Origin: an uncultured Bacteriovorax sp.
GTDB lineage: Bacteria > Bdellovibrionota > Bacteriovoracia > Bacteriovoracales > Bacteriovoracaceae
Direction: 5' to 3'
Assembly: GCA_943914745.1 (NCBI GenBank)
Contig: CALUDF010000195.1
Coordinates: 1 to 6,333 of the forward strand
Length of the DNA stretch: 6,333 nt
Shown: positions 4,991-6,333 of the stretch, one piece after another
How positions within the stretch are numbered: the stretch's first letter is position 1
How the letters are laid out: each line of letters begins with the position of its first letter
The notes under the pieces: generated by a model
Told to the model about the DNA's origin: nothing
What the model saw: the letters and a program-made list of their open reading frames with translations, nothing else
Database searches by the model: none
Made by a program: the position numbers and the translations under genes

Positions 4991-6333
4991 TCATACCCCG
5001 GTTGGAAGCGAGACTTCAAAGGTTGATCCCTTATGGAGCTCGCTTTCAACTTTTATCACCCCTTGGTGAGCATCAATAATCTGTTTGGAAATATAGAGCC
5101 CCAGACCTAGCCCGCTGATGTTGGTGCTTGAAATCGCTCTTTCAAAGCGCTCAAAGATTTTACTCTGCATCTCTTTTGGAATCCCCATTCCATGGTCTTG
5201 AATGGTCAGCACAGCTTCACCATCATGTGTTTTCACCGAAGCATGAATAGGTGTATTGCTTCCATATTTAATGGCATTGGAAAGTAAATTGACGATGACT
5301 TGTTCCATACGATAACGATCGCAATAAACCATGACGGATTCTTCCAGTTCTTCAGAAAGATCACACTTTGCAAATTGAATTTCTTCACTAAAGCGCTCCA
5401 GGACTTCTTTAACCAGTCTGGAGAGGTTCACTTCTTCAAATTGATAGGTGAGTTTTCCACGCGCGATTCTAGTGACGTCTAAGAGATCCTCAATAAGAAG
5501 AGTGAGGCGGTCTACCTGATTGCTGGAATTAGTAAGGGCCTTCATTAATTTTTCAGGCGAAGGAGTCAAGCCTTTTTCCAGATTGACTCCTCTTTGCATC
5601 ATCTGTAGTTGCATCTTAAGAGATGTGATGGGAGTTTTTAGCTCGTGGGAAGCAATAGAGACGAACTCATCACGTGCGCGGATGGCCGCTTGAGCAGAGC
5701 TATAAAGAAGAGCGTTTTCAATGGCGATTCCGGCCCTTCTTCCAAGGTCTTCAGCAAGGGCCAGGTCCTGTGCCGTGAAGTAAGGTTTATTTTTCCCGGC
5801 CATAAAGGCCAGTGACCCTCTGACTTTTCCTCGCGCTTTAATGGGCACAATCATACTGGAGTTTGCCCCCAGGGCAATTAACAGTTGGTATTGGCGTTCA
5901 TCTTTTACAATGGCCCTTAATTGCGCGTCTTGAATTTTTGGATTGTAATAAGATGTATCAGTCGTGACCGAGACAACTCGTTTATCGGGTGGATAATTTT
6001 GCAGGTACTCATCTAGAAGTGCTTTTTGGCTTTTGTCGATGTGGGCACCAGTGGCCCTTTCAAATTCCCCTTTATCGTTAATGATCGAAATTGTGCACCA
6101 ATCACCAAGGGCCGTCACTGATAAGTCGGCCAAGAGAGTGAGAGTTTCTTGGTAATCAAGGGAGGCTGAAAGCAGTGTACTGATCTTAGCTAGAAAGATT
6201 TCTTTGGCCGTGATGAGCTCGCGCTCTTTTAAGGCAGCTTCTTCCTTGATCATTCTCATAACTTCTTCTTCATGCTTTTTCTTTTCAGTAATGTCTTCGG
6301 ACACTCCTAGCAAATAAAGAGGCTCTCCATCTG
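4991..6333 (-). CDS. PAS-GAF sensor histidine kinase, N-terminus outside the window
   Basis: The frame is open to the window edge and 446 residues are visible, numbered here from the first whole codon at the edge. It opens inside a PAS-associated motif (LYLLGVSEDITEKK), so at least one PAS domain lies outside. Residues 17-50 are a charged, probably coiled-coil linker. Residues 55-210 are a GAF domain ending in GIAIENALLY. The HisKA helix has the H-box SHELKTP with phospho-acceptor His229 (codon 5645-5647). The ATPase domain shows an N-box with Asn348 and Asn352 in VIVNLLSNAIKYG, G1 box DHGMGIP (Asp379), F-box FERF, and G2 box GLGLGLYIS. All catalytic boxes are intact. The protein ends shortly after GSTFEVSLP with no receiver domain. 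No membrane segment is seen in the visible part, so it may sense a cytosolic signal, but the missing N-terminus could change that. A response-regulator partner is not in the window. Confidence 0.95.
   Translation of the reverse strand, partial: DGEPLYLLGVSEDITEKKKHEEEVMRMIKEEAALKERELITAKEIFLAKISTLLSASLDYQETLTLLADLSVTALGDWCTISIINDKGEFERATGAHIDKSQKALLDEYLQNYPPDKRVVSVTTDTSYYNPKIQDAQLRAIVKDERQYQLLIALGANSSMIVPIKARGKVRGSLAFMAGKNKPYFTAQDLALAEDLGRRAGIAIENALLYSSAQAAIRARDEFVSIASHELKTPITSLKMQLQMMQRGVNLEKGLTPSPEKLMKALTNSSNQVDRLTLLIEDLLDVTRIARGKLTYQFEEVNLSRLVKEVLERFSEEIQFAKCDLSEELEESVMVYCDRYRMEQVIVNLLSNAIKYGSNTPIHASVKTHDGEAVLTIQDHGMGIPKEMQSKIFERFERAISSTNISGLGLGLYISKQIIDAHQGVIKVESELHKGSTFEVSLPTGV

Noticed and set aside
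5300..5850. Small frames inside the kinase gene on either strand
   Set aside because: Shadows of a long gene with intact H, N, G1, F and G2 boxes.
6311..6313. TTG codon as the start of the histidine kinase
   Set aside because: It lies inside a PAS-associated motif and the same frame stays open to the window edge, so the gene simply continues outside.
1..6333. CRISPR array, tRNA or rRNA gene, insertion sequence or attachment site
   Set aside because: No spaced direct repeats, no cloverleaf-like or conserved RNA sequence, no transposase or integrase, and no terminal repeats were seen on either strand.

Overview
The window is an ordinary-density chromosomal segment from a Gram-negative bacterium. 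It holds seven protein-coding genes, two of them cut by the window edges. I saw no RNA genes, CRISPR array, insertion sequence or phage genes. Base composition leans to AT, and five of the seven genes encode proteins with export signals: one lipoprotein and four type I signal peptides. The flavour (many small exported proteins of unknown function, paired cysteines, LPP20/FlgO-like envelope modules, a PAS-GAF hybrid-sensor style histidine kinase) would fit Bdellovibrionota such as the Bacteriovorax group. That assignment is an impression and not proven by any marker in the window.

Layout. (1) Positions 1-2717 carry an envelope-protein cluster built around a divergent intergenic region (558-779). 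A lipoprotein with an LPP20-like domain reads leftward and is cut at base 1. Two genes read rightward, 3 bases apart: an exported protein with an N-terminal LPP20-like domain and a C-terminal LpoB/CsgG-like stretch, then an exported FlgO/CsgG-like protein with a cysteine-bearing C-terminal domain. These fold types occur together in outer-membrane accessory systems such as Vibrio FlgO/FlgP/FlgT, so a joint envelope role is plausible but not shown. The pair ends at a strong bidirectional terminator (2691-2717).

(2) Positions 2716-4436 read leftward: a cytoplasmic thioredoxin with a WCEPC active site, followed 97 bases downstream by an exported protein. The second protein has a caspase-type (clan CD) His/Cys arrangement and ten further cysteines in its C-terminal half. 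It is the most interesting gene in the window, a possible secreted cysteine peptidase of a type I cannot name.

(3) Positions 4521-4988 encode a small exported, probably beta-rich protein of unknown function, divergent from the thioredoxin gene. It meets, stop to stop with two bases between, a leftward sensor histidine kinase (4991 to beyond 6333) whose PAS-domain start lies outside the window.

Intergenic DNA is limited to 222, 97 and 142 bases plus the terminators, so there are no long gene-free stretches. Two short inverted repeats (658-675 and 3961-3983) and two candidate sigma-70-type promoters are noted.
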